Origin: Strongylocentrotus purpuratus
Lineage: Eukaryota > Echinodermata > Echinoidea > Camarodonta > Strongylocentrotidae
Direction: 5' to 3'
NCBI RefSeq assembly: GCF_000002235.5
Contig: NW_022145601.1
Location: forward strand, 23,291,389 to 23,355,388
Length of the DNA stretch: 64,000 nucleotides
The first letter of the stretch is position 1, and every line of letters starts with the position of its first letter. The notes under the pieces are model-generated. The model did not search any database. It saw nothing but the letters and a program-made list of their open reading frames with translations, and was not told the DNA's origin. Positions 32,791 through 46,600 of the stretch are shown piece by piece. Made by a program: the position numbers and the translations under genes.

Positions 32791-32884
32791 TGATTTGTGA
32801 CTTTGTTTTGGTTTGTTATGTAATTCTAGCTCACTCCCTGGGGAGGACTATCTTGTTTAGATGTGAAACTAGTTGTCAATTATT

Positions 32885-32887
32885 CTT

Positions 32888-32921
<34 letters not shown>

Positions 32922-32968
32922 ACTCTTTCTACCACCCCCACCCCTTCCTTATCTCTCGCTTTCTCTTC

Positions 32969-33001
<33 letters not shown>

Positions 33002-33124
33002 TTCATTGTCTCTCATGGTCTCTGCTTTTCTCACTCTCTTTCGCTTGCCTTTCACCTTACACAATCTCCATCTATCACTCCTACCTCCCTCTCCTTCCTT
33101 CATCTCTTCCCCTACTCTGCCATT

Positions 33125-33183
<59 letters not shown>

Positions 33184-33345
33184 CTCTCTACCCCCTCTTC
33201 TCTCTTTCTCTCTCTCTGTTGCATGCCTTCCCCTAAAACACTCTATCCATCTGTCATTCCTCCATATCTTCCTCTCTCTCTCCCTCTCATCTCTTTCTCT
33301 CTTCCCCCACTCTGCCATCCCCTCTCTCTTCACAATCTCTGTGTC
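32885..33345. repeat. (CT)n-rich tract
   Basis: Dense TCTCTC runs, the longest near 33127-33182. Long Leu/Ser-rich or Arg/Glu-rich frames on either strand are artefacts of the dinucleotide repeat. Confidence 0.93.
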
Positions 33346-34130
33346 TTTCCTTGAATACCAAAGATATGTTGTCGGAGCCTCCACTAATGCATTCATGGAT
33401 GTCATCTCATTATACAGCTCAACATACACAAACTGGGACAAAATAATGGGCAGTCCCTTCAGGCAAATATCATTTGTCTTCTTCCTCTAGCCCTAGCTCC
33501 CTCTATATTCCACCATTTATATCAACATTTCCTCAACAATTCTTTCCTCAACATTTCCTGTAGCAATTTCTAAATTATAAAGAGAGATAGAAAATGTACT
33601 TGTAATGTATAATACCACTACTGCATTAGAGAATGAAAGGATTTAAGGCACAAAAAACGTGTAACAGAGAGAGGTCTGTTTATGCCAGGGGGAGATTCTT
33701 TGAAGACAACTAATAGAATGTTGTCTGTTTGTTGACAGATGCATTTGTCTTGGAATGATAAATGTTCAGTGGCGTTGTTTCATTAGCATCCCATGAGAGA
33801 GGGTTGGTTGAGGGTAGGAAGGTTTACGAGGAGGTATGTACCCAAGGATTGCTACCAATTACAAGAGTCATCTTTCTAGATATCTGATGTATTTCATATA
33901 CCCCTTTCATATTAACTGCAGAAAAGGGTCGAGTCCGGACTAAGTCTAGTCTTGACCTAAAAGCAATTGTGTGAAAGGTGGCATGCATCGGAGTGAAAAG
34001 GAGGTACATGTACATTGCAAGGAGTGCTCCCAATTATGCAGGCATCCTTTATAAACCTAGGCCAGTATTCAATTAGGTACTTTGTAAAAGTAAAACTTAT
34101 ATTTAGCATTGAACTTTGCTAGGTAAAATG

Positions 34131-34264
34131 TCCAACTCATTTTCAGATGGTAATGCGGATTAAATGCCTTACTAGGGCACCCTATCACATCGAATTTGTT
34201 TCGAACCCAGGGCCTTCCGAATGCGAGGCCACTGCTCTATACCACTGAACCATAATACCTCCTT
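34131..34264 (-). mobile_element. tRNA-derived SINE-like fragment
   Basis: Minus strand: GGAGGTATTATGGTTCAGTG with a box-A-like region, then GGCCTCGCATTCGGAAGGCC, then box B CTGGGTTCGAAAC, then GTGATAGGGTGCCCTAGTAA. tRNA-like in order but not in folding quality; likely a different SINE family from 19650. Confidence 0.55.
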
Positions 34265-34872
34265 GCGAATCTAACGCTTGACCCAAATCTTTCAAGAAAT
34301 AAATCAAAGGGCGAATGTTCCCTCAGCAAATGTTAAATCTCCATCCTGCCACCTAAGCTTCCATCTTTAAATAAGGAAACGCAGCCTGAATTTAAATGTG
34401 GATCGAGTCAGAAACACTAGCTGTACACTTCTTCAACTCAAAGTCACGTAGCATCCATTTAGCTCTCAACATATAATATCACCTTCAGGTGATTTATAGT
34501 ATGATGTGCCATTGATGGCAGAAAGGCTTGCCCTCTTTGAACCTTATTACTATTTATAAGCTTATTGCAAACCTTACCAGACTCTTTGAAGAAACCAATC
34601 CAGGTGTAAATGTTGCCATTGCAAATGTCCGATCACCATACTTAGAAAAAGAAAGACAGCATGACTTTGAATGCAAAAAAATAGTTTGACTTAATTAAAA
34701 AATATTTGACTTTGGAAGTGTAAATAAAAAGGTGTTTTGCCTAGTTTGATCCCAAACAAAGTTGTGTGACATTGGACAAATTTGACTTGTTTGACTTATG
34801 TGACTTGTGTGACAGTTGTGCAGATTTAACTTTAGGTCGAGTCAGTAGCACGAGCAGCAGACATCGACTCAA

Positions 34873-35231
34873 TAGGTCTGTCCTCATCAGCTCGAGTTTG
34901 CCAAATAGCCCATTATTTCTGATCCGGGAAATTCGTCACATCACGAAAGAGCAGGCTGTTTGGCAGGTGAAGACGCAAATAGGGGGCCATTTGCTTGGGA
35001 AATCTTCCCAAGATATCTTGAGCTAGTTTGCAAAATAACCCGCTATCTGTGGACCGCCTTCACCAACCCAAAGTCTCGCACTATGCGCCGAAACTGAGCA
35101 AATTTCTCAAAACTTATTTCATGAGCTCGAGTTTCGAGCTGATAAAGACCCGATTTGTAACTTCGGGCTAAATTCCCGGATCACAAAAACGTAGGCTATT
35201 TGGCAAACTCGAGCTGATGAGGACAGGTCTA
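34873..35231. mobile_element. ~340-bp MITE-like family, copy 2 (best ends)
   Basis: Left TAGGTCTGTCCTCATCAGCT with CGAGTTTGCCAAATAG following; right CTATTTGGCAAACTCGAG followed by CTGATGAGGACAGGTCTA. Inverted ends of ~36 bp with very few mismatches. Non-coding inside, with further GCTCGAGTTT and AGCTCGAGTTTCGAGCT motifs. Confidence 0.85.
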
Positions 35232-35462
35232 AAGTCACCCAGTGTCCTTTTAGCTCTCAACATCTCACCTCCAGGTGATGAATAGTTTGATGTGCCTCTG
35301 ACGACAGAAGGGGCTTGCCTTGGAATGACAAAACTCTTGTTTCGTAGCATGACTACCCCTCGAGGTATGCAAGCAGATACAGAGAGTGACAGACAATTAT
35401 GTATCGTCACAGGTGCCCCTTGTAAAACAAGCACTCATGTGTGTACAGAAGAGGTGTCTTAC

Positions 35463-35546
35463 GTTCCTTTCGAGGGAAACAATGTTCCTTTCGAGGGAAA
35501 CAACGTTCCGTTTGAGGGAAGCAACGTTCTGTTCGGGGGAAGTGTT
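35463..35546. repeat. 21-bp tandem repeat, four copies
   Basis: Unit GTTCCTTTCGAGGGAAACAA plus one base, four copies, the last more diverged. It would read VPFEGNN repeats in the plus strand, but there is no supporting gene context. Each unit has an inner near-palindrome TTCCTTTCGAGGGAA. Confidence 0.8.
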
Positions 35547-38290
35547 ATGGGATTGCCTGGGAGTGCAGGAAAAGTACAAATAACTTGCTCAATGTTGGGG
35601 AACAGGACAAGTCAAAGGTATATATTGTCCCATACGTTACCGGCCGTCTAAGATCCCAGCGTATCTGATCGATGCATTGAGTGAATAGCCTTACTGGAGC
35701 TTATTATACAGCAGTAACAGAGATGCCAGTTAGAATTGGTCAGACGGCCTGAAAATCACCTAGAATGAACTATTGTGTACACAAAAAAAGCCTAAACTAT
35801 ATTCTGAAAATAACTCGCCATGCAGGGCCTGAATTCAGGATATTGCCTAAAAGCTGGCATCCCTGCAGTAAGCGTGAAGGGAAAACAAATTTGCTGTTAG
35901 TTTATGTTGACGAATCAACAATACTCCTCAACATAAAGACACCATCACACTAAATAACAAAATATTTTGCTCTTGCCCCCCCCCCCAAAAAAAAGATCAC
36001 CTTCAACATTAAAATGCAATTTGACTACATAAATCATACTCAAAAAAACTTCAGAACTTCTCAAATCCTCTCCTTTTACTTAGCTCTTCAGAGTCAAGTT
36101 TCCCATAGCTCTTCTGCCAGGGGTTGTGGGGGTTGCAGCTGATACAACCAGCTGACTGTTCTCTCGTATTTGTACGCCTGGTGACCCCCGACCCCAGAAA
36201 CAAACATAAATCTGTCAGGCATGCCTCCCCTCTAATATCCCCAGTTCTCAGTCAGGGAGGGGAATCAGTATACTTTGTCGTTTATTGATAAGTCAAACAT
36301 CTTCGAACTTGTAACTGAGGGACAAGCTAGCCTTTCATGAATGCTTGAGTTTCCAGATTGGGACTTTTTGAGCATTGGTATGTCAAATATGGCCTATTAA
36401 GGAGCTGCCAAAATGTAACTGTCAAAGCTTTATGTCATGTAATGCTTTTGAAACGAAGGAATTAGAAATGTTCTGAGAGTATTTTCTAGCTACATAAATT
36501 GTATTCTAATTTCTAGCAATTTATTTCCCAATGGCGCTATCAGTATTGAATACTCAGTGATGATCTGACACACCTAAAATTCCTGCATTCAGGTTCATTT
36601 TCCCCAAATTCTAATCAAAAGGAAATCCAAATATTATACAAAAAATACACAGAAAGTGCAGTATCACCGACAGGCAATAATTGGTGATATATTTTGCACT
36701 TGTCAGGCATACATGTTAATATCATTGTGACAGCACCAAAAAACGTGATCATGTCAAAGAGCAGTAAACAGATGTCAATACAATTGTACCAAATAGGGCT
36801 GGTTTGATAGTGAACTTCTGGATTCTGTGTGACATTTTTTGGAAAAGTGCATTGGTTGTTTACAGGTTGAATGGTACAAACCCCCCACCCATTCAACCCC
36901 CCCCCCCCCCCAATAGCTCCTGTTTGGTGTCATGGTAAAGTATTTTAATTTGAAGCTGTATATTTTATGTTAACAGTGTTCACTGACTGTTATATATTGT
37001 CCTCAGTTATGAACTATATTATATGAAAATATCTTCACAATTACTGGATGATGTATATGTAGGCAAAGCTCATTGTTGATATCTGAGCCTTGATTGATAA
37101 TATATGCTGAATGAATGTATCTCCACAAATATTTAAACCAAAAGAGGTCAATGCTAGCAGGCCTCAATTTTCTAACCAGTAAAACACATATTTTCCACTC
37201 TAAACCTGTCCTTGTTCTTCAAGACGAAAGTAAACTAAGGTTAATCCTTTGCATCCTTCTCCTTACAGGACAATCATAACAAAAACATCAAAAGTATTTC
37301 ATCCATATTCCCAGCTGCAAGTAAAGATGGCTGTGCTGAGTGAAATGCTAGAAGCCACCTGACATTTTTCAATTTCGACCACTTTCTCCACGTTTTGTGG
37401 CTGGATTGACCTTATGACCACTCAATTTTGAAATGTAAATAAAAAAATGATTCAAGAATTCCCCACTGATAACACGTTGAAATATTCTGTTTCAGGGCTA
37501 AAATCAACTCACTACATACAATATGTCCCATTAACCATTTGAATAAATTGTTATGTTTGAAATCAGAATGGCATTAACTCTTTAAACAATTTATTTCTCA
37601 TTTTAAACAAATTTGTTAAGAAAATGATCTAATTACCAATATTAAAAAGCAACTTTTCCAAAACTGATGGAAATGGTATAACGAGTTTGAAATTTCTCCT
37701 GCTAATTTTTTTTTTGTGTGTGAAGAACTATATCTAATCACCAATATGAAAAAGCCACTGACTTGTCGACAAGGGAAGAATGTTTTTGTTTCAATGATCC
37801 CATGACAGGAAAATCTAACCTAAAATATGTTCATCTCCCAAATTTTCCTTAACTTTCAACATTCTTTTACTCTGGATTACTTTCCTTCCCGTCTATATCT
37901 CATCTGCACTCCGCGCTATTTAAAAAAACTCCATATCCATCTTTTCTTAGCTCCTCCAGCAATCAACAACATGAATCAAGTACAAAAATATGCTCTGAAT
38001 AGGTCTGGCTTAACTGAAAATACCTTAATAAAAACACCCCTGAACCTTCAACACTCCTTGTACCCTCGCGGTCCTACTCCACTAAATCTCTAAATCGGTT
38101 GGCAACTCAATTACACTTCATGCTCTCCCATTTTTTTTTCTCTCTCCTTTTCCCCCTTTGAGTTCATTTCTGACAATTTCATTGCACTTTCTTCACACCT
38201 ATTTCTCAATTTGTAACCGGAGTCGGGGCGGGGCATTGGTGTAAGCCCCAAATCCGATTCCCCTGCTATCCTCAGTGGTAATAGGGTGCA
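35547..38290. other. Large intron, no exon recognised
   Basis: AT-rich sequence with poly-C tracts near 35978 and 36894-36911. No gene or repeat family is recognised. Confidence 0.45.
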
Positions 38291-38299
38291 CAATGGTAG

Positions 38300-38510
38300 A
38301 TGAAGAGCGTGATTAGGTTCACACTGCAAGGGGGCTGTTCCCACTAGACCAAACTACATGTAGACTGCATATAAACTGTGTGGATTGCATACAATGTAAG
38401 AATTATGAAGAGCATGGTTAGGTTCACATTGCAGGGAGACTGTTCACACTAGATCAAACTAGACTGGATAACCTGTGTGACAGAAAACTATTTACAATGT
38501 AGATTGCATA
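38300..38510. repeat. Tandem duplication, two copies of ~104 bp
   Basis: GAAGAGC(G/A)TG(A/G)TTAGGTTCACA occurs at about 38302 and 38406. Both copies continue with a (C/G)TGTTC-C-CACTAGA-CAAACTA segment and TTGCATACAATGT. Confidence 0.7.
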
Positions 38511-39364
38511 CAATGTCAGAACACTAGAAAATCTGTATGAAACGTCATAAAACACAAAATGCTTAAAAAGTCAAAACCGAATACACTGCATTAAATGTCT
38601 AATACACAAATGCATGAATAGTCAGAACACAATATCGAATGCAAACAAAATTTCGGAAAGCAATACACTGCATAAAACGTCATATTTAATAGAACGCATA
38701 AAAAGTCAGAGAACACTACAGGCCTATGGACTGTATCAATATCAGATCACAACATTTGACTAACCGGTTGTTCGTATTTTAACATTTTTATTTTTAATTT
38801 TAAATAGAACATAGAATAGGATGAGCATCCATGTACGTGTATGTATTCATAATCATTCTGTCCGAGGCACTGCGAGATTTCATTATCTCCCATCAGAAGA
38901 AAAATTGGGTTCAAACACTGTCCTTTCATCGTTTTATATCGTTTTATATCGTTTTAAGTGTTTAATATGAGGATTTTCAAATCCATTTAAAATCCAATGC
39001 AAGATTTATATAAACAAAAGCAACAAGCAAATGCACTATGTCAAGTGAAACCAAATCGTTATCCACATGTCAAATCATAGATCGGAACCTTCAAACCGAC
39101 CACAAATTACACCCTCACGAGGGGAAAAGGAAAGTAATCAAGTCACAGGTGAAAGAATTAATCCCTTTTTCAGAACGCTTAATAAAGGTAATGCTGAATC
39201 GACAAAAAGAGAACAGCCTTTACAGATACATGTAGTTTAAATAAAGATTTCTGGTCTTTTGTCAGCATGATCAACAGAAAAATACAATAAATTAAAAGCA
39301 ATTTTGGTTAAATTTACAGAGGTAAGCCACACCGGTTTTGTTACTGCTCTTCCTGAAGAAGCTG

Positions 39365-39535
39365 CAATAATCATCACCCTAGCGAGGCCAGGTACCTATA
39401 TATTTACACCTTGGTAGAGAGGGCCAAATTGTGGGCAAAACCATCCTTGCCCAAGGATGTAAGCACTGATCAAGGATTGAACCTAGAACCTCTTGTATGA
39501 GAGTCAAGTGCCTTTACCACTTTACCACCAAGATT
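39365..39535 (-). mobile_element. tRNA-derived SINE-like fragment
   Basis: Minus strand: TTGGTGGTAAAGTGGTAAAG, GGCACTTGACTCTCATAC, box B CTAGGTTCAATCC, then CATCCTTGGGCAAGG and TACCAAGGTGTAAATA. Same general layout as the 19650 SINE but a different head. Confidence 0.65.
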
Positions 39536-39575
39536 CCTGAACACGATCGCAAGGACTTTCAAGGAATCAACTCCA

Positions 39576-39703
39576 GGGCACTGTTTCATAAAATTTGTTA
39601 TCAATAACAAGTTACAATGTCTGTTATAAGTTACTGAAATTATGGCATTTGATCGGTTGGGAGCAAATTTCTTATTGAAAACAAGTTTTATGAAACAGGG
39701 CCC
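39576..39703. mobile_element. 128-bp MITE-like inverted-repeat element
   Basis: Left GGGCACTGTTTCATAAAATT and right AGTTTTATGAAACAGGGCCC are inverted; inner ATCAATAACAAG pairs with CTTATTGAAAAC. Related in its ends to 8637-8782. Confidence 0.78.
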
Positions 39704-40555
39704 AGTGCAGTTTATAAATCCTATTGTACATACTACAGAAATAATGTTTGGATTACTTAATTCGTCATTGTAATGTTAATATGCCCAAATAGGTCATGGA
39801 CAAGGCTTATGAATTTGCCTTGGGTTCATTTTGTTTCAAAAGTATTTGCGATTTTGTTAAATATTCAGTGACAAAAATACAACAGAGTTGAGATTGATTC
39901 AGCTATGAAAAAATTCAATGGTGCTTTAGTATATCCCAGGGACCTTTTTTATCACTTGTTAGGAACAGGGGCAAAAAGAAACTAAACAATAAACAATAAA
40001 CTGCATCAAATGAATAGAAGTACATCCTCACTTTTTATCACCCATCCCACTTTTCTATACCCTTGGAAATATGTCCATTGTCAAAATACAACTGAGCTAC
40101 TTTCAAAACTATCCCCAATCATCAAACTTACATGGTACAAAGCTTTTCATATACCCTTTGGGAAATTATATTTCATTTATTACTTGTGGATACTACATTA
40201 AACTGAGTGGCTGGGGATTGGCATTGTAATAAAAAAATGCCCTAAAGTTGACCAGACAGTAGTTTGAATAAAGTTATTACATGCTTGAGGATTTGAAAGA
40301 GGTCGAAAATTAGTTCAACAATTCTAGTTTCAAAAGGGAGAGGTATGTAGAAAAAGACAACTCAGTTTTTTATTTGGCTCCAAATTGTTATTATATGTCC
40401 AGTTCCAAATCAAAAGCTAATCATCTGACCTTTCAACCATTGAATCAGGTCAATTACAAAAACTAGTTTTGACTTCTACAACTACAAACTGAAAATTTGT
40501 AATGGACTTTGGGTTACATGCTGAATTTTCCAATTGCAAATGTAGCTTGTGTTTA

Positions 40556-40934
40556 TTAAAGGGATCTGGTAACTTTGTCTCAGATTCTGAAACAAAATTC
40601 TGGATTTAGCTCATGATGCAATGATAATTATAAACCTTTAGGTCAGTCAGAAAACCCATGACTTTTACAAGCCGATCGCCTGTCTGATTATCAAGATATT
40701 TATGATTGGAATTACAAATTTTGAAAACCGTTCACCTGACGGTTTTCATAACACTACAGTCTATTGCGGAAAATGAGTATGGTAAAACCGGTCACTCAAA
40801 GATTTTTACTTTTTTGAGGCACTTCTTGATATTTTGAAGCGCAATTTTTTGAGGGCTTCAGTATTACACCATATCACTGATAACACGTAAGGCTGTGTAT
40901 CTCAGATTTAACATTGTTAAACGATCCCTTTAAA
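40556..40934 (+). mobile_element. ~380-bp MITE-like family with TTAA-AGGG ends, copy 1
   Basis: Ends TTAAAGGGATC and GATCCCTTTAA. The body contains CAAGCCGATCGCCTGTCTGA, TTATCAAGATATTTA, AAAACCG(T/G)(T/C)CA and TTGAGGCACTTC. A reverse-orientation copy lies at 60024-60426. Non-coding. Confidence 0.82.
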
Positions 40935-43270
40935 TAGAAATCTGATTTTCAGTGGATACCGGTACTTTCTCAAAAAGCTCAAAAAGCAACTTTATTTCAT
41001 AAAACACTCATACTATGATTCGTGTAATTCATTGAGATTGTATTGTTATAGTTGATTCTTGCAATCAAGGCAGAAACTCTACTTCTTGAAGTAAGGAAAG
41101 ACCTACTAATTGTACTGAAAAGGAAAGACACTTTTACTTTTGCATGCTCTTTTCTAAAAGATATTCAAATGGTATGATAAAAAAAAATTAAAAATTCTTT
41201 ATTAAAAAAAAAATGATTAAAAAAAAAACTCTCCAAATTACCCACTTCATTGGAAAAAATGTATAAAAATGTTATTATTTCCTTCATTTTATTAATCTAT
41301 ACTATTCATTTCTTTTGTATCATTCCCTTCATGTTGTTTGTTCGTTTTGTTCTCCGGCATATGTGGGTTGTACCATGGTTGTACTAGGCAAGACATAGAC
41401 AAATGGGATGGCTGTGAGCTTGGCAACAAATGCATGGTGACAGTGACGCATAAATCTCTCAGGCCCACTCAAATATTGAAAGGTGAAAAGTGAAAGTGTG
41501 TTTTCCATCAAGTACCCCATTCGTTTTAATTCCCCAAATTTATGTCCGGAGTCACGATTCATAACATCTTAACAATCTCTGTTCAAAGCCAGAAGGGAGT
41601 TAACTCTGTATTAAAGTACATTCGTTAACAACCTTCTGACTCTAAGCAAATACGGAACGTTGGCCCTCAATCACTTCCTTGATTGACCTCAGCCATGACT
41701 GAAAGGCATAGAAGAACATTGCTATAATAAATAATTCTACATTTATTGTTTTATTTTGTTTGTATTCAAGTTGTAGACTGTAGGGAATTCAGGTAGGCTT
41801 ATCACATAAATCACAATTTTAAATTGACAAGTAGAAGGGGTTGATAAATTTCACATGAGAAGACCTAGTTTTGAACTCTTCACTCTTTCGGTTAGAGAAG
41901 ACATCGATGTTTCTAGACCCGATACTTGTATTTTACCTTAGGAACATTATCATACAATCGATATTGCATAACGACTAAAAATTGATCTTAACAGAAAAGG
42001 CCTAGAAAAAGAGTTAAATAAAATGTTAAACTTTTTAACCGACTGCTTGGTTAAACTGATGATCTGCCATATACTAAATATCTACTTCAACACAAGTAAA
42101 TGTATGTAAGCACTTAAATGCAGTTTGAGCCTGAGGTCTTTATGTTCTAAATTTGTATTCATCTAAAAAAATATATATAAAAATATATATCAGAGGCAAA
42201 CTCTCCCTTCTTTAAGTAATACATGTACATGGCTGTCAGATAGAAGAAGAAGTTATACAAGAACTCCTCTTGAAGAAGCAATCACTTCAAATTCCCTTTA
42301 AACTTTTCTACAAAGACATAACCTGAGCTTGGCAAGTTATTGAGCTATTTATTTTCTTTTATTCCATTCATCTAAGCAAATAGAGTGATGATTGAAAAAG
42401 AGTCAATTTCAATGCAATATGGCATCAACTTTCACTGGCAGCTAATGGATGAAATATGACGAAGCCACTCGTATCACAATAAAAATGGCCACACAAGTCA
42501 ATCTTTTAAGCCTTTCTGTCTCACAGAAACACAAGGCTGATAGAACTGGCATGGATTTTTAAAATAGGAATCTTCTTTGAAACCTTCTATATCATCAAGA
42601 GCCAAAAGGGCGTTATACAGTGCGTCACAGAAAAAAAGAAACCGAGAATTATCAATGTTTTATCATAACTTAATCACAATTATAATTAATAAATGGCACA
42701 TGTTTGTAAAGCTTAGACCCCCCCCCCCCCCCCCCCTCTTTCATTTGATACTACTCATATAATGCATATTTCATGCATGAGTGATAAAAATCAATTTGAA
42801 GAGAGGAAACCAAAAAGTCATTTCGCGGACGGTATCTGAATTTCAAACTCCTACAATTTAAGAGAAAGATAACGTCCTTCAGGCTCTAAACAGACTCTGA
42901 GATCTATTGAGAGCCAGTAAGGGTTTAATCTTGTACTCTCGTTACAGATCAGTTTTATCATATCTCATGCAAGCCTGGTTCAAATTCTTCATTTCAATCA
43001 TGCTTTATAGGTCAATATTCACAGCAAGTCCAGGTTATTCAAAATGCTGTCCAAAAAAAATTAATAAATAGATAAATTTGGACAATAGATAGTTCTGAAA
43101 GATTAGTAGTGCACTGCTTCTTTCATGGGACATATTGTTTAATTTCGCAGGTGCTTTTTTATATCAAAGCAGTTGCAAAAATTAATTACAAGGTTTTCTA
43201 GTTTTTATGTACCCATTGACAAAAGACACTGGCAGCAGGTCAACCAGAAAAGGTGGGAGGGACCCAAGCC
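40935..43270. other. Large intron, no exon recognised
   Basis: AT-rich, with poly-A runs near 41180-41230, a (TA)n stretch near 42170 and a poly-C tract of about 19 at 42718-42737. No gene recognised. Confidence 0.45.
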
Positions 43271-43274
43271 TTGG

Positions 43275-43640
43275 AAAACATCTCAACTGAAACCATTCGA
43301 TTCATTGCAAAGCAAACAAACCAAAATTCAGGTTTTTAGAGGATAAAACCTTGCTTTCAAACTCAAATTTGGGGCCTGACTTTTTTGTCAGGCCCTGTAA
43401 AACAGTTCTACTGAAACTATACAATTCCCTGCAAAGCATACAGACCAAAATTCAGGCTAACAGAGGATAAACCTTGCTTTCTAACTTGAGCCTTGACTTT
43501 TTTTTTCTTTTTTGGGCCCTAGAAAACAGTTCTACTGAAACCGTGCAATTCACCGCAAAGCAAACAGGCTTCAAAATTCAGGTTTTTTAGAGGTTAAAAC
43601 CTTGCTTTCATACTCAAGCCTTGACTCTATTTTTTGTCGG
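43275..43640. repeat. Minisatellite, three copies of ~123 bp
   Basis: CTGAAAC(C/T)(A/G)T begins copies near 43290, 43412 and 43537. Each continues with GCAAAGCA(A/T)ACA, CAAAATTCAGG, AGAGG(A/T)TAAA and CCTTGCTTTC. Confidence 0.85.
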
Positions 43641-46600
43641 GCTAAATTTGGCTGCTGATATATTCATGTGTCTAGGCAAGGTTTCTATGTGGGTCAGCAC
43701 GGTTGGCTTTCATTTCACAAAAGGAGTCTTGTAGTAGGTTGTGACAAAGATGGATTATTATACTCAGATCGACTTGAAGACAGGTGCCAATAAACTTTCA
43801 TTGCCAGCAACAGTGGGGATACACATTGTACACAGCCAAGTATAAATGAGGGACAATGAAAACCAAACAAAAATAATAAACCAGAGAACAGTTTGCCCCT
43901 CCCACACCCCCCCCCCCCCAAAAAAAACAACAACAACAACAACAAAATCTTGAAAAAGGAAACCATATTGAAAAATGGGCCTCATAATAATTCTGTCAGT
44001 TGAATGTATGTGAACAATAATAAAAGTTAGTCCTTATAAATAATATATTAATCTTAACCCCTGTCGGGAGGGGGTGCTCCATTATAGATCTTTCTAACTT
44101 TTCTTTACAATGATAAGTTATCTTGCCCTATTTTCATTATTTTCTGCCAAATGCCCAATGTTGTTACATTCGATGTTGTGGAGAGTACCACTATCAATCG
44201 TTTCAAATCTGGACTTGAGAAATGATGGAAAGCTGCCCCAGATAAATATGATGACAACCCAAACCAAACGAAACCATGGATAGGAACAACAGTCTAAAGA
44301 GTGAATAATCCTGGATCAAGTGAGTTACAAGTGAGTTACATTCTTATTGATCAAATTGTATGTTTATATCCCCTTCAAAGTCCTTTTTTTTTCTTTGAAA
44401 AATGAGCAGATCTTAACCTACTTATGTAAGCATCCCTAAATGGATAATAAAACGTTTTTATCACTGACTTATTTCGAGTAAAAACTGCATAAGAATTATC
44501 ATTAATAGTTTTCTCAATCAACAATCTCTCACATTGTTTTCAACAGTACTACTACTGATCCCACCACCCACCCAATCTACCCAAATTAAAGCATTCTTTG
44601 TCCATTCATAAACTCAATCACCAAACCGTTGGCCTATTGTACGTCAAGGGCAGACCTTCAACCAGTATCAAACAAGCAATAATTTTTGTCCTTATGATGA
44701 ATGGACACAGGTGAAGAGTCTGGAGAAAGTCTGCTGAAGGAAAAGAATCGATCATTTCCTCCCAGTTCTGATCTATATACAACCTTTCTACCAATTTGTC
44801 CCATTCATTCATTTTGAATGGTACGCAATTAGACACAGAATTTGTGTGTATTACACTAATGTGCGTTTGATTGTAATTTTGTTCATTTAAAGTGAAAAGA
44901 GAAATTAAAATATTGACAAGTAACATTCCATATAGAATATATAATGCACTTTACAAAATCAGAAATGTCTATTTTCCCTTGAGGAAATTTTTAATTATAC
45001 ATGCACCCTAAATATGATCGAAGCAAATAAGTTTCTCTACCTCCCCTTTATGAAACAAATCTATTCCGTCATCAATAACTAAAAAGACTAATGAAATTTC
45101 TGTACAGAGGATATTGAAGAGGACCTGGCATGATACATCACTGTGTTGCCAAATTGTGTTTCACTGATGACAACTTTAAAAATTCATAACTTTCTTATTA
45201 TTAATCGAATTTTGATAATAAATAATAATAATAAACAACATTTATAATGCGCACATATCCACCCCAAGAGATGTTCAAGGCGCCTCAAGGTAAGTACATT
45301 GAACGAAAATAATTTAACATAATTAAATATAATTCAACAACGTTAATTACATCATATTTTGAAATACACTACGTCTTAACTAAGGAATTCAGACATTAGA
45401 TAGGTTTTCAATTGTTTTTTATGACACTTTAACGGACCTGTTCCTCTCATTTGTCTGCTTCTATCAAAAATAAAAACAACTTAATATCAGGGTGGGCTTC
45501 CGCTATCAACTCCAATGAGAGGAAATTAAGCAGGGGAGGGCAGACATGTACTCCACCTGAATATCAGACTAGATGTTTAATCTTTCTTTTAATTATTTCC
45601 TTCCAATGTGATGAATACAACATGCCTACCCATCCTGTCTAGACTAATAACCGTTTTGACAACGGAAGGAAAAACAAAAACTTATCCATAATAAAATATC
45701 GCATCAACTGGACTTATATACACATGGGGAAAATTGTTGTATCAACCTAAAGTATGTACCCTCAAAATGCTTACTTTGGATAAAGGAATGTTTATCACAT
45801 AATTCTCATAGCAATATGTTGTCATTGGAAGAGATCAATACAATACATCATGCCTGGTATATAAAGCCAATATATATTTAACATCAATTTTAAATTGGTA
45901 ATTTGATCATCGTGATGTATACTCTGTGAGTGAAGTAATTTTCAAATTCAAAATTCATTTCTTTGGTGTTTTTTTAAATCTACCAATTTAAATCCTTTCA
46001 TATAACCATCAGTCAATCCATTTTATATAACAGGGCGATAACAGAGTCTTTAAAAATCTACAGTCCTACCTGAAATGCAAAGTGGAGACCCTTCATCATT
46101 GCTGCTCTCTCAATTCCTAATCCATTCAACCAATTTCTCCTTCTGAATATCAAATTAAATTTCTCCATTCACACAAAAAAGCTCTTCTAAGCTTTCATTT
46201 TTGCAATTGCCTCCTTACTCCCATTTCATTGCCTCCATCACTCAACTTATGTTTTTCCATTAGTTAATCCCCAGATCAGCATCAGCTTGGTCTCTGTACA
46301 ACTACTGGTGCATTGGTAGGAATGTTTGACAATAAGAAGTATGCATGGCATTAGTTAAAACACAATAATACCAAAGAAATGCACATACAAATGTTGCTAT
46401 GTTGGGCAAGTCGTTGTCTTCATTATCAAATGATCAATTACAACTTTTGTTTTCAAAGTATATGCATAATAACACATTAATTCACTGGTTTTTAACACTG
46501 CAAATCAAGATCATCTCCACCTTTCTTTAACTGTTCCTATATACTTCCACTCTGAAGTGCTTTCCATCTTACTGACTGTTCCATTTTGACATTCTTACCA

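Noticed and set aside
32649-33490. Several 100-200 codon frames on both strands
   Set aside because: Direct products of (CT)n and of an 85-bp tandem repeat.
33890-33990. Possible inverted-repeat element with TACCCCTTTCA and TGAAAGGTGG
   Set aside because: Complementarity is too short and irregular to support an element.
35292-35651. 119-codon plus-strand frame with VPFEGNN repeats
   Set aside because: The repeated part is a 21-bp minisatellite; no other coding evidence.
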